Shown piece after piece: positions 32,885 through 43,523 of a DNA stretch of 64,000 nt; position 1 is the first letter of the stretch; the number at the start of each line of letters is the position of its first letter. The notes below the pieces were generated by a model, which was not told the origin of the DNA, did no database searches, and saw only the letters and a list, made by a program, of their open reading frames with translations. The stretch covers positions 155,998,246 through 156,062,245 of the forward strand of contig CM045763.1 of assembly GCA_025200525.1 (NCBI GenBank), written 5' to 3'. A program made the translations under genes and the position numbers. This DNA comes from Camellia lanceoleosa. Taxonomy: Eukaryota > Streptophyta > Magnoliopsida > Ericales > Theaceae.

Positions 32885-33536
32885 CTATGCCTTGGATTTA
32901 TTTGCTTTTAATCAGAACTTTCAAGTTTTCTTTATGAATGTAATAAAAAGCAACTTCAATTTGTATTCAAGAGCAGGAGAACTCTGTACTGAAATCAAAG
33001 AAATTGAAGGTTGTGGGTACTGAAAATTTTTCGCTTGGTCCAAAAATGGCCTAAGTTGTAGAAAGATTAATTTGAGGAAAATCAACTTTTATTAAAACTT
33101 TTCAAAGCCATTTTCGAGATGGATCAAAAATGGACACACCTGAGATCTGTCACCGAGATGCACAACCCCGGATCCTAGCAACTCGAAAGTTGCCCCTAGT
33201 CTAAATAGCACTGCACCGGAGATCACAACCAAGCTCTTGAATGCTGAATAGACAAAGATGACCTAGATGATCAAATGGACAAAGTTGATCGGGGAAGTGT
33301 TTGTGGCTGGACTTCAGGATGAAGTTGTCTACGTATCCCAAAGATGGGAATCAAGCCTTACGTAGTTCGGCTTGGGTTCAGTCGAGTATTTTCACTCTCC
33401 TTTTGCGCTCTAACTTTTGCCAAGGCCGCCCTTTGCGGGCTTTCAACCTTGTGAGCTCAGTTTTTATAATTTCAATTTTTTTATGCTCTAACTTTTGCCT
33501 AGGTCGCCCTTTCGGGTTTTCGGCCTAGCGAGGCAC
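32885..33536. other. Convergent spacer between gene beta and the end of pol
   Basis: Holds the 3' ends of two opposite transcription units. A duplicated block (GCTCTAACTTTTGCC at about 33408 and 33484, with CGCCCTTT and a GGC-rich end) lies just after the pol stop on the minus strand. No gene. Confidence 0.6.
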
Positions 33537-34720
33537 TCAGGGGTAATATTTCTTCAACTTGTCCATGTTGATCGGCTGTGAGAACTCTAGGCCATCTAGG
33601 TCCATCAGGATGACAGCTTCGCCCGACCAGATAGACTTGATGATGTAAGGGCCAGTCCAATTGGGTGTGAACTTGCCCCTAGGGTCGTAGATGGGAGCTC
33701 GGTTGTCTTTGAGCACCAAATCTCCTTCTTTCAAATTTCTGGACTTAACCTTCTTGTTGAAAGCCCTGGCAATTCTGCACTGATAACCCTGAACATGGTA
33801 TAGTGCTTTCAGTCTTCTCTCATCAAAGAGCATGAGTTCCTCGAATCTGCTCTGCTACCAATCTACTTCGGCTATCTAACACTCAGCCAGTACTCGCAAC
33901 GACGGAACCTCAATTTCGATAGGTAGAACGGCCTCCATTCCATAAACCAATGAATACGGAGTCGCCCCAGTAGAAGTTCTAATTGAAGTCCGGTAGCCCT
34001 ACAGAGCAAACAGAAGCTTCTCTGGCCAATCCCGGTAGGTTTCCATCATCTTCTGCAGTATGTGTTTGATGTTCTTGTTGGCAGCCTCAACTGCCTCATT
34101 GGTTTACAGCCGATATGTGGATGACATATGAAAAGCCACATTGTATTTTTCCAACAAGTTAATCACTTCTTTCTTGAAGTGGGAACCGTTATCTGAAATG
34201 ATCTCGTTCGGGACCCCGTAGCGACAGATGATGTTGTTTCTGATAAACTTGGCAACATGGGAAGCTTTCAACACCGTATAAGATTGAGCCTCAACCCACT
34301 TCGTAAAATAGTCTATCGCGACCAGAATGAACTCATGCCCATTGGACCCTTTCAGAGTGACAGCCCCAATCACATCGATTCCCCAAACTGAAAATGGCCA
34401 TGGCGAAGTCATGTTGTATAGCTTTGACGGCAGGATGTTCATGCGATTTGCATGGATCTAACATTTGTGGCATTGCCGAACAAAGCCGATACAATCCTCC
34501 TCCATGGTGGACCAGTAGTAACCTTGCCTGAGGATCTTCCGAGCTAATATTACCCTGTTCATGTGCGCTCCGCACTCTCCTCCATGGATAGCCTCCATTA
34601 AGCGCTTCGATTCTTCGACATCAACACACAGTTTGTGCATTCCCAGATGGCCTCTCTTGTACAGTTTACCCCCACAGATGATGAACTGAATAGCCATTCT
34701 TCTAATTGCCCTCTTATCTT
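33537..34720 (-). pseudogene. Tat#2 integrase (several stops)
   Basis: In order on the minus strand: the HHCC finger (HGGECGAHMN, then CHKC near 34460), a stop, the core with the first Asp in VWGIDVIGAV, the second Asp in SDNGSHFKKE, then a stop at about 34104. The Glu region (EAVEAANKNIKHIL) and further stops near 33990-33850 follow. The C-terminal part ends NMDKLKKYYP at 33537. There is no chromodomain, as expected for Tat. The stops exclude a working enzyme. Confidence 0.88.
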
Positions 34721-34859
34721 TGGCATTTGCCCCTAGTGGATATGCTTCTTTTTCCAAGAAGTTCCAGACATCGTAATACCAAGGGTTCTCATCTTGAACC
34801 TCATCCATGGCAGCAATCAACTTATAGGCCGGCACAAATTTCTGGTCAATGATGATCGG

Positions 34860-35272
34860 ACGCATCCGGACTCCAAAAGGGATGTCTATCGTGGAAGATA
34901 GAGTTGCTAATGCATCTGCGAACTTGTTGTTCTCTCTTAACAGATGAGCGAAGTTCAACTTCTCAAACCGAGGAATTAGCAAGTCCAAGGTCTGGTGGTA
35001 TATTCTCATCTTTTTTCTTTGACTTTCCAATCTCCCTTAGCTTGGGATACAGCAAGGTTCGAGTCCCCGATGACGTCCAACCGTTTTGCCCCTAGTTCTA
35101 AGGCTGCTTCTAAACCAGCAATGCATGCCTCGTACTGTGCTTCATTGTTCGAGACTTTGAACCAGAGTTTGAATGCTAAAGGGATACGGGAATTGTCGGG
35201 TGCTATTAGCAACACCCCTATCCCATACCCGTATTGGTTTGACACTCCGTCAAAGTACATCGTCCAAAATTC
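34860..35272 (-). pseudogene. Second, archaeal-type RNase H of Tat#2
   Basis: The block TMYFDGVSNQYGYGIGVLL, SNNEAQYEACIAGLEAA and IGDSNLAVSQA is the extra RNase H that marks the Tat lineage (catalytic D, E, D positions visible). It sits between the remnant RNase H of RT and the integrase. The frame shifts near 35010-35030, so it is broken. The Asn in GDSN stands where Asp is usual, which may be another G>A change. Confidence 0.8.
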
Positions 35273-36594
35273 TTCTTTGACATGCAGAATGACCTCATCT
35301 AGGAATAAGTACTCAACTGCTTCATCCCCTTCCACTGGGTGATCGACTAGGAACTCCGCTACTGCTCTCCCCTTTACTAACTTGCGAGTCACATATTTCA
35401 GATCGAATTCGGAAAGCAGAAGCAACCAACGAGCTAGCCTACCCGTAAGTGCCGGTTTCTCGAAGAGATATTTGATGGGATCCAATCTTGAAACCAACAT
35501 TACAGAGTGAGCTAACAGGGAGTGTCGCAGCTTCCTGGTAGCCCATACCAAGGCCAGGCAAGCCTTCTCTAACGGAGTGTAGGGGTCTCGTAATCCAACT
35601 TCTTCTTGCTCAAGTAGTAGATGGCTCTTTCCGCTTTGTCTTCAGACTCTTGTGCAAGCATACAGCCCATTGTAGTCTCGGTCATTGACAGATACAAAAT
35701 CAACGACTTCCCCGGCTCAGGTGGTGACAACACGGGTGGGTTCTGTAGGTATTGTTTGATCTGCTCAAAAGCTACTTGGCATCGGTAGTCCCATTGGAAC
35801 TTCTTTCCTTTCTTCAGGAGACCAAAAAGTGGTTCACAAGTCAGGGTTAATTTTGAGATAAGCCATCTTATGAATTGCACTTTACCCAGAAAGCCTCGCA
35901 CCTCCTTTTCAGTACTTGGTGGTAGCATTTCTAAGATGGCCTTGATTTTGGAAGGGTCGACTTCGATACCTCTCTGTGTAATTAGAAACCCCAGCATTTT
36001 CCCTGTTATAACACCAAACGTACATTTTTGAGGATTTAGCCGCAACCGAAATTCTCTGATCCTTTGGAAGAACTTTTGCAAGGCGGTGTAGTGGCCCTCT
36101 CTTTCTTTGGACTTGACAATCATGTTGTCCACGTACACCTCAACCTCTTTGTGGATCATGTCATGCAATATGGTGGTCGCGGCCCGTTGATATGTAGCTC
36201 CAGCATTCTTCAACCTAAACGGCATTACTCTGTAGCAGTAGGTCCCCCACGGGGTGGTGAAAATAGTCTTTTCCCGGTCTTCAGGCGCCATCACAATCTA
36301 GTTGTAGCCTGAGAAGCCATCCATAAACGAAAGCAAAGCATGCCCTGCTGTGAAATCCACTAACTCGTCGATGTGCGTCAAAGGAAAGTCGTCCTTCAGA
36401 CTAGCTTTATTCAAATCCCTGAAATCCATGCATACCTGGATCCTGCCATCCTTCTTCGACATTGGAACGATGTTGGCCAACCAAGTTGGGTATTCAGATA
36501 CCAGCAGGAACCCTACGTCAATTTGCTTGGTGACCTCTTCTTTAATCTTGAGAGCCCAGTCCGGGCAGATCCTTCTGAGTTTCTATTTGACAGG
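35273..36594 (-). pseudogene. Tat#2 reverse transcriptase and first RNase H region
   Basis: The N-terminal palm ANIVPMSKKDGRIQVCMDFR and FMDGFSGYN is followed by a stop near 36300. MPFRLKNAGATYQRA follows (Gly to Arg in the usual MPFGLKNAG). The catalytic box then reads YVDN near 36125, with the second Asp lost. The connection and RNase H part runs to 35569 (GFLGKVQFI, FQWDYRCQVAFEQI). A stop also occurs near 36590. The loss of the YVDD Asp alone should abolish activity. Confidence 0.9.
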
Positions 36595-37480
36595 TCAGGC
36601 CTCGGGGTCAAGAGGGATCTGGTGCTGTACAATCTCAGGATCGATTCCAGGCATGTCTTTGTAGGACCACGCGAAAACAACTTTGAAATCTTTTAATAAA
36701 GCGACTAAGCGCTCGCGCTCCTCCGAAGACAACGTGGACCTGATCTGGACCAGCCGCGGGTCCTCCTCAGTACCCACATGAACTGTAGTGATTTCATCAA
36801 CCAGGCGTTTAACAAAACTCTCCTGCTCTTGATCAATTAAACGTTGTAAAATCGGAGGAATTTCTTCCTTGTCGTTTTCATCAAAATTTTGAAAGTCTGA
36901 ATTAATGCAATAAATCAAGGGCACAGAAAAGTACTCAAAAGCCACGGCCATTTCATTCTCATTAAGCACTTCCAAATCATCGAGTTCCTTTGTTACAATA
37001 GATTCAAAAGAGAAAGAAAAAGATGACCTGGATAGGACTGTGGCATCCGGGTTATCACCCCGAGGAATACTAGACTCAGACTCAGACGAGCTGGAACCTG
37101 ATTCCGAGTCTACAGACTTGGTGGAATCAGATTCTGACTCATTACCTGACCTGGTATTGCTTGATAAAAATCCCTCATCGTACTGCCAGATGAGGGAGGG
37201 TGCGATGGATGCATCCAAAATGTTTGACGATGGGCCCGCGGCCGTTTCATTCCTGATCGTGGATACCGTGAAGTTATCCCCCAAGCACTTCTATACAAAC
37301 GGAGGATCTGAAAGTAAACAAGCCAGTGCTACCCCCATTTCAATTTCGGTGCTCTCGGAATCCACTTCCTTATCTTCGCTCAACCTCGGTGATGGTCTGC
37401 GCTCTTGACAACATCATCCTCGATAAGCAGAGGTCGAAGAAGATCTCAAACCCCGTGAGACGCCTATTCTCTTCATTCAC
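36595..37480 (-). pseudogene. Tat#2 pol linker before RT
   Basis: Acidic, Ser-rich frame 36595-37284 (for example ESDSTKSVDSESGSSSSES) followed by DPRLVQIRSTLSSEERERLV and FKVVFAWSYKDMPGI, the conserved lead-in to Tat reverse transcriptase. No intron signal of the Ogre type was recognised between protease and RT. Confidence 0.7.
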
Positions 37481-38443
37481 CATGGCTCACGAAGCCAAAA
37501 TGGAAAATCCTCCCCCTCCCGGACGAAGCGTCCGTTTAGGGTACCCTGGATGGGCCGATGCATTAACTCAAAAGGCTTCCCTGCCTGCTTTGCTCTGGCT
37601 CTCCCAGCCATCTCCTTGCCTTTCCTATCCCAGTCCTCTTTGGTGGGCAGATAACCTGAGCCAAAGGTATGCGGGTTGTGTGGCACTTTGGCCGATATAG
37701 CAATGCCCTTCCGGCCACTCCTTCCTAGTCCCATCCCAAGGACATGCTGGAGTTTGTTCATGAGGTACACTGACTGTGCACTGACATACATCCCCTCATC
37801 AACAGCTAAGATGTTCTGAACGACCCGGGCCTCGGCCAGGGTGAATCCTGATAAGAAGACGTCCTCCGTACCATGCTTGATTTCCAAAACCGGCGTAGAC
37901 ACCTCTGGTGGCAGATGGATTGACGAATTCCCAAAAACTATAGCCACTCCCTTCCTGTGGGGGTATTTCAACATCTGGTGCAAGGTGGAAGAAACTGCCT
38001 TCACCTGGTGCAGCCACGGCCACCCTAAGAGTAGATTAAAGGTTGCGGGAACGTCTAAGACATGAAAGTCAATCTCATGTTGTCCTGGACCACCCTTGGT
38101 TTGAATTTGACAGTCCCCATTACTTCTCTACTTGTGTTGTCGTAGGCCCTTATCTCCTGGGCAGTTAGCACAAAGTCCGCAGGGTTCAACCCGATTACAT
38201 AAGAGGTCCATGACGGACACACGTTAATGGCGGATCTCGTATCGACGAGAACTACCGGTATCCATTTGTCCCTATACTCTACAGAGATGTAGAGTGTATT
38301 GTTGTGATTTGTGCCATCAAGCGGCAGTTCCTTGTCAGAAAAGGTCAACATCGGGGAACCTCCTCCCAGAAAAACCAATCCTACCAATTGCTCAGGAGTG
38401 GTATCTATCGAAAGTTTGGCCTTGTCCATTGCTGATAAGATAA
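37477..38443 (-). pseudogene. Tat#2 protease region
   Basis: Frame 38429-38055 holds VVLVDTRSAINVCP, where Tat proteases have DTG at the active site. Here Gly is Arg (codon near 38235). It continues, after a frame change near 38010-38050, as 38004-37477 with LGRSGRKGIAIS and GSGYLPTKEDW, conserved downstream of Tat proteases. The upstream end is cut by the solo LTR at 38444. Inactive by the active-site change. Confidence 0.82.
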
Positions 38444-40008
38444 TGTAATACCCCGACCCTCGTACATAATATGGTATCTTTTCAGTCCTCTATTCTGTGT
38501 CTTTGAATGTCTCCGACCCTCGTACATAATATGGTATCTTTTCAGTCCTCTATTCTGTGTCTTTGAATGTCTATTGTGAAACTCTAGGTGAAAGTATGAT
38601 AAATTGCATGGAACTTAAATATATGGACTTCTATCTGTTGAGTTAGAACACTATCTGTTGCATTTGAATCATTTAAATCTGAAATTGGACATCTTGGAGA
38701 TTTAATTTTCAGAAATTGATTTGGTATTTAGAATCTACATGATTTTTAAGCTTTAATGGGATTTTCTGTGAAATTTTCATTTCGGCATGCTAAAGCGATT
38801 GAAATTCGTCTTATTCTCCTATTATATATATATAGCATCTTAGGAGATATTTTTGAATCACCTCTTGTGTTAAGAAGAAGAGAGAAACGTGAGAGTTGAA
38901 GTGGAGAATTAGGGGAAAACGTGGGTCATCAAGGAAGCTCATCAAATTGTTGGATTTGTGTGAATTACTTTAAGGGCACACTTCGGAAGAAACTACCACG
39001 CCGTCACAACGCTGTGAGGAATAGTGCTTAAATGCACCTTTATCCGTTATTAGTTTATATTATGAACTGTATTATCTTTATGTGAGAACTATATTGCATG
39101 AAGTTATGTGTTAAACAAGAAATATTCTGAACTATGGAAACACTGAAAAAGCTTGTGAATCCGTGTGGCCAAGGGCCATTTGTGTACCAAGAGATTATGA
39201 GGCCAATGGCCAATATGAGAAATGCGATTATGAGGCTAATGGCCAATATGTGAAATGTGATTACGAGGCTAATGGCCAATATGTGAAATGTGATTATGAG
39301 GCTAAAGGCCGATATGTGAAATGTGTATGTGTGTGAACTCGTGAATCAAGAAAATAAGGGGCCGAAGGCCATTACCATAAGCTGTGAAGTTATGAAACTT
39401 AATGGTTTTATTTATGATTATGTGAATTCCTCAGGCCAAGGGCCAAATGGGGAAATTGTGAATCAACAAATTGTCCTATGGATACAAAAGCAGACTAACT
39501 ACACGGATGTTATGACATTTTGCTTTTACATGTATATAAGTGCTATTGTTCACTGAGCTTAGCTCACCCTGTGTTCTGTCTGTTTTTGTAGGTAACCAAC
39601 CAGGAGGTCGACCATAACCCAGCGTCGTCATACTTTTGTCAGCCTAGGCACAGCCAAGCTTTGGATTGGAACCCTCTTTTTGTGGAACTCATTAGATGAT
39701 GGCTTACTCTTTTACTTTTGATTTAGGTTGTCATGTACTTATTATTTTTGTTGTACACCCCACCTCGAGGTTGGCTTTGTGGAGGCATGTAAATACCTAA
39801 CTCCCAAACATATTTTGACTTTTAATGCACTTGTTCCATGAGATGTTTATGATCCTGACATAAGTTAGTAGCTCAATGGATGACATAGTTTCTAGTTTTA
39901 TCACTTACTAGTGCAGCTTCCGGGCAGGCCCCTAAATGAAATCAGGTTAGGTGTCCTTTTCTGTTCCGATCATGCACAAACTTTTAGGGGCAAGTTTGGG
40001 GCGTGACA
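38444..40008 (+). mobile_element. Solo LTR (1565 bp) of a Tekay-type element inside Tat#2
   Basis: Runs from TGTAATACCCCGACC to GGGGCGTGACA and is flanked by a perfect 5-bp duplication GATAA (38439-38443 and 40009-40013). It contains a 60-bp tandem duplication (38453-38572), four 33-bp units with GGCCAATATG (39192-39323) and the landmark TTCACTGAGCTTAGCTCAC (39548). Orientation is plus by that landmark. It interrupts the protease upstream region of Tat#2. Confidence 0.92.
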
Positions 40009-40013
40009 GATAA

Positions 40014-41256
40014 CTTGTCTATGAACTCGCGAAGCCATAAGCAGTCCCCAGATGGAGATGTCTGTCTGTATCCTTTTAAGCTGTTTTAGCACAGCCTCTT
40101 CCACGAGTAACTTCTCCTTTTGTTTCTCCGCTTCCTTGTCCTTCCCGAACGCTTCTGGCTGATCTAAGTGCGGGGGCTTGAAATACCGCCCGCTCCTAGT
40201 CATATGGTCAACTTCGCCAATATACCAGGTATCGTCCGGCTGGTTATTCCCCCAGTCCTCATATGTTTGGGCAAGACATAGATCATCATCTTCCCACCAC
40301 ATGCCATCGGCAGCCGACAGACACCTGTCCGACTCCGATACAAACGTTCTCATGCCCACAACACCTTCCATTCCTATGCTCGGAGCATGTTCTGTTCTTA
40401 TGCACATAGCACTTTTAGTTCGCACAGGGGCTTTAGCCTTTCTGGTCTTTTTAGAATCTTCAATCCCTTCCCGTTCTAACTGCGTCATCACAGCTTGCTG
40501 TTCAATTCTTCCTGTATTCAAACTGTCCAGATCACGAGTGAAATTCTTAGCACCGGCACTCTCCGGCGATGCAAACTGATTTCCGGCCCTTCCGGCCACA
40601 AATGATGTCCTTGCCTCTGACCGGCCCTGTTCCGATTGAGGTTCTTCGACAATATCCGGTTGGTCGTCAAGCCATCCTGTAGTCTCTGCTGACTCGTCAA
40701 AATCAAACCAGCTAAAATTTACACCCCCCGAATTTTGCTCTCCAGAGAACTACAGATCTGCCAAGCCTTCTTCTAGCTTTGTTAGGTCGCTCATCCCCTG
40801 ATCTCCCTGTATTACAGAAACCTCTGCCTCTACTGGCAACCCCACTTCTGGCCTATTCTGACCTGCTGATGTAATATAACCGCTCGGGTTGTATATCTCT
40901 TCAGCCAAGTTTTTAGACCCCTCAGGCCCTAAATCGACACTCCCATTTTCTAATGAAGTCACCCCTGTTCTGTCTTCGACAGTCACCACCATTGGTTCAG
41001 GTTGGGCTCGGGAGATGTCCAACATGCACAAATCAATGTTGTCATGGATGAACACCTCCGGCTTGGGTAGGTGGGAAGGAGTGATGTATATGCTAGGGTC
41101 GTAGGATACAACCCCAGCTTGGATCAAGTTGACACGTTTGGGAGGTGGAGCTTGGTTGTGTGGTGGGAGAGGGTTGGTTGTGACATCAGGTTTCTTTGGA
41201 GGCACGATCACCCTATTATCAATGAGATCCTGAATCTCATGACGTAGTCGGAAGCA
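40014..41256 (-). pseudogene. Tat#2 gag-protease linker
   Basis: Minus frames 40599-39970 and 41211-40750 are Glu/Pro/Ser-rich and carry YNPSGYITS and MTRSGRYFKPPHL, typical linker text of Tat polyproteins. A small frameshift before the solo LTR replaces the expected REFIDKL by VHRQV. Confidence 0.7.
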
Positions 41257-42716
41257 TTAGTCGGTGTCATGACCGTGCTGTTGGTGAAATGCGCAGTATT
41301 TAGCTAGGTTGTGGGAGGGGGGAAGTTTTTCTGGTAACGGTCGTGGCTCTAAGGGCTTTAAGTGCCCTTTTCTGATCAAAACCCCTAAAACCTTGGACAA
41401 GGACATGTATAGTGGGGTGTAGGTTCTTTGGCTTTTGGGTGTGTATCTGGCTGTCTGCAAGCTACTACCGGACACACCGATGAATGGCGTAGCTGCAAGG
41501 GTTCTTGGGGTATTGGTGGTGGTGACCATGCTCACTTCTGTAGCTCTGGCAGTTGCAGCACTGGTTGTGCTTACATTCGCACTGCGGTTGAAAGTCCTCC
41601 TAGGCTGCTCTCTGTCATTGTCAATCAGAGCCTGTTTCAAGGCGTCCTCGATCTGCACCCCCATCTCATGCAAATTTGAAAAGGTGGGAAAGGGGAGAAC
41701 AATCATCCTCTGCATGAGCTTGGGTTCGAGGTTGCACATAACCATCCGTATTTGATCTTTATCAGTCGGCCTAATGGTCATCATTGAGGCTTTAGACCTC
41801 CAGTGGGTCACGAAATCAGAAAAGCTCTCCTTAGGCTCCTGCCTAGTCGTCTCAAGATCACGGGTTGTAATCTCGATCTGCGTATTATAGGAGTATTGTG
41901 CAACGAAGGCCTCGGTCATCTCTTCCCAGTTTCTCTTGACGGAATCTTCCAGTTTTGCATACCAGATGGCCGCTACACCCGACAGGGTCCGGCCGAATAA
42001 AGAAAACTTCTGTAATCTATGAGGCCCATCGGCCTTAGTATGTCTGAAAATAGCCTCAGATGCACCATGGGATCCCCGGATTTGTCAAAGCGGTCAATTT
42101 GTGGCATCTTAAACCGATCTGGCAGCGTCACGGCTGAGTCGGTGTACCCATCTTCGATGTCTGGAATGGACTTCACACCTTGAGATTTCTTGAACAGCTT
42201 TTCAAGCTCGCTCACTTTTAATGTTGTGGGGTCCACCTCGAACTCAAAGGGAGAATCTGGCAGGTTGATCTGCGCTTTGGGTGGTTGGGGTAGGACTGGA
42301 GGCGGAGCTGGCCTTGTTGGAATGTCCATATCATCCTGGACATGTATTGTCTCCCTGAGTATAGGAACTCTTGGTAGGGGTGGAGCTTGGTGCGAAGCAG
42401 ATGCTCCGGCTTGCTGTTATAGACGGGTGATTAAGTCTGCCTGTTGGGCCATGACTTCGGTCTGCTGTTTGGCAAATTCTACTTGGCGAACAGCGTCCTG
42501 CTGCATGGCTTTCATACTCTCCTGAAGCTGACGCATCATCTCTTCCATTCCCACCATACTATCCTGATCTGACTGAACTACCGGTATATCCGTCTTTGCA
42601 ATGAACTCGGAAATCTCAGCCTGGCTCCTCAAAGACCACTGAACTGGCAACCGCGGTACCGACACACTGTGCTTCACTGACCTCCGTCTAATAACCGGGG
42701 GTAAAGAATGGAACAC
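41257..42716 (-). pseudogene. Tat#2 gag
   Basis: It starts MFHSLPPVIRRR at 42716. A coiled-coil-like Gln/Met-rich stretch (42417-42600, QLQESMKAMQQDAV) ends in a stop. A Pro-rich link and the capsid-like part (FKMPQIDRFDKSGDPMVHLR, FVTHWRSKASMM) follow. The tail YCAFHQQHGHDTD precedes a stop and Cys, a variant knuckle. Stops at about 42417, 41975 and 41257 interrupt it. It would build the virus-like particle. Confidence 0.85.
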
Positions 42717-43501
42717 TGGTTGTCCATCTATCAGATCCTCAGATCGATGGAGTCTGCGACCTCTAGTCCAGAGTGCTCAGGGAATATCTGCTTGGTTGGA
42801 AGCAATTGTGCTAAACTACCTAGCAAAAAGATAAATAAAGCATAATAAGGAAATAAACAACCAGAAAAACGGACAGCATAACAGCTTAAATAAACACAAC
42901 ACGCAGTCAGTATTTGTAAGCTGAGTACACTGTTCTCAAATACTGATCATTGTTCCCGAATCACTGCCCCAAAATCTGAATCTGATACCCATAGGTAAAA
43001 CTGATTCCCAAATACTGATACTGATGCTCGTAGGCCTGATGCCCAAACTGGCAAACTGATACATGCATTCCTGCAGAGGCCAACTCTAAAGCACATAACA
43101 AACAAGTGAGCCAAAAACACCCCTATGGAGGGGTAGGGTTTTCCTGTCTTAGTTTCGCCAAGAACTAGGGTTTCACTACGCACACAGCGGTTTCAAACAA
43201 CCTATAATCGGGTAAGCAACCTGTCCTAGCTTGGAATAGTCACTATGGGTCCGAATATGCACTAGGTTGAATGGTCAAAAAGGGTGCCCCGGTGACAACC
43301 GGGGTTTGTGTTCCCATCGTGGCAGAGCCCGTAACTGGTCAGCCTGATGAAATGATTCTCAAAGCAAGCCTCCGGTAAACCATTCAGGAATAGCAGACAG
43401 CAAACATGGTGACTTAGGCGCACCAATGCAAATACAATGCAAAGAAACACATAAGTGCAGTTAAAACTAGATATCATGACTTCGAGTCAAGTTCTCTAAC
43501 T
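42717..43501 (-). other. Untranslated leader of Tat#2
   Basis: Homologous to 428-1192. The short minus frames 42947-43183 and 43262-43477 are not conserved as coding sequence. Confidence 0.65.
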
Positions 43502-43518
43502 CCGCAGCAGAGTCACCA
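43502..43518 (-). promoter_or_regulatory. Decayed tRNA-Arg primer site of Tat#2
   Basis: The plus strand reads CCGCAGCAGAGTCACCA, four mismatches from the site in Tat#1 (CCCCAGTGGAGTCGCCA). Position and length fit a primer site beside the 5' LTR. Confidence 0.75.
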
Positions 43519-43523
43519 AAAAC

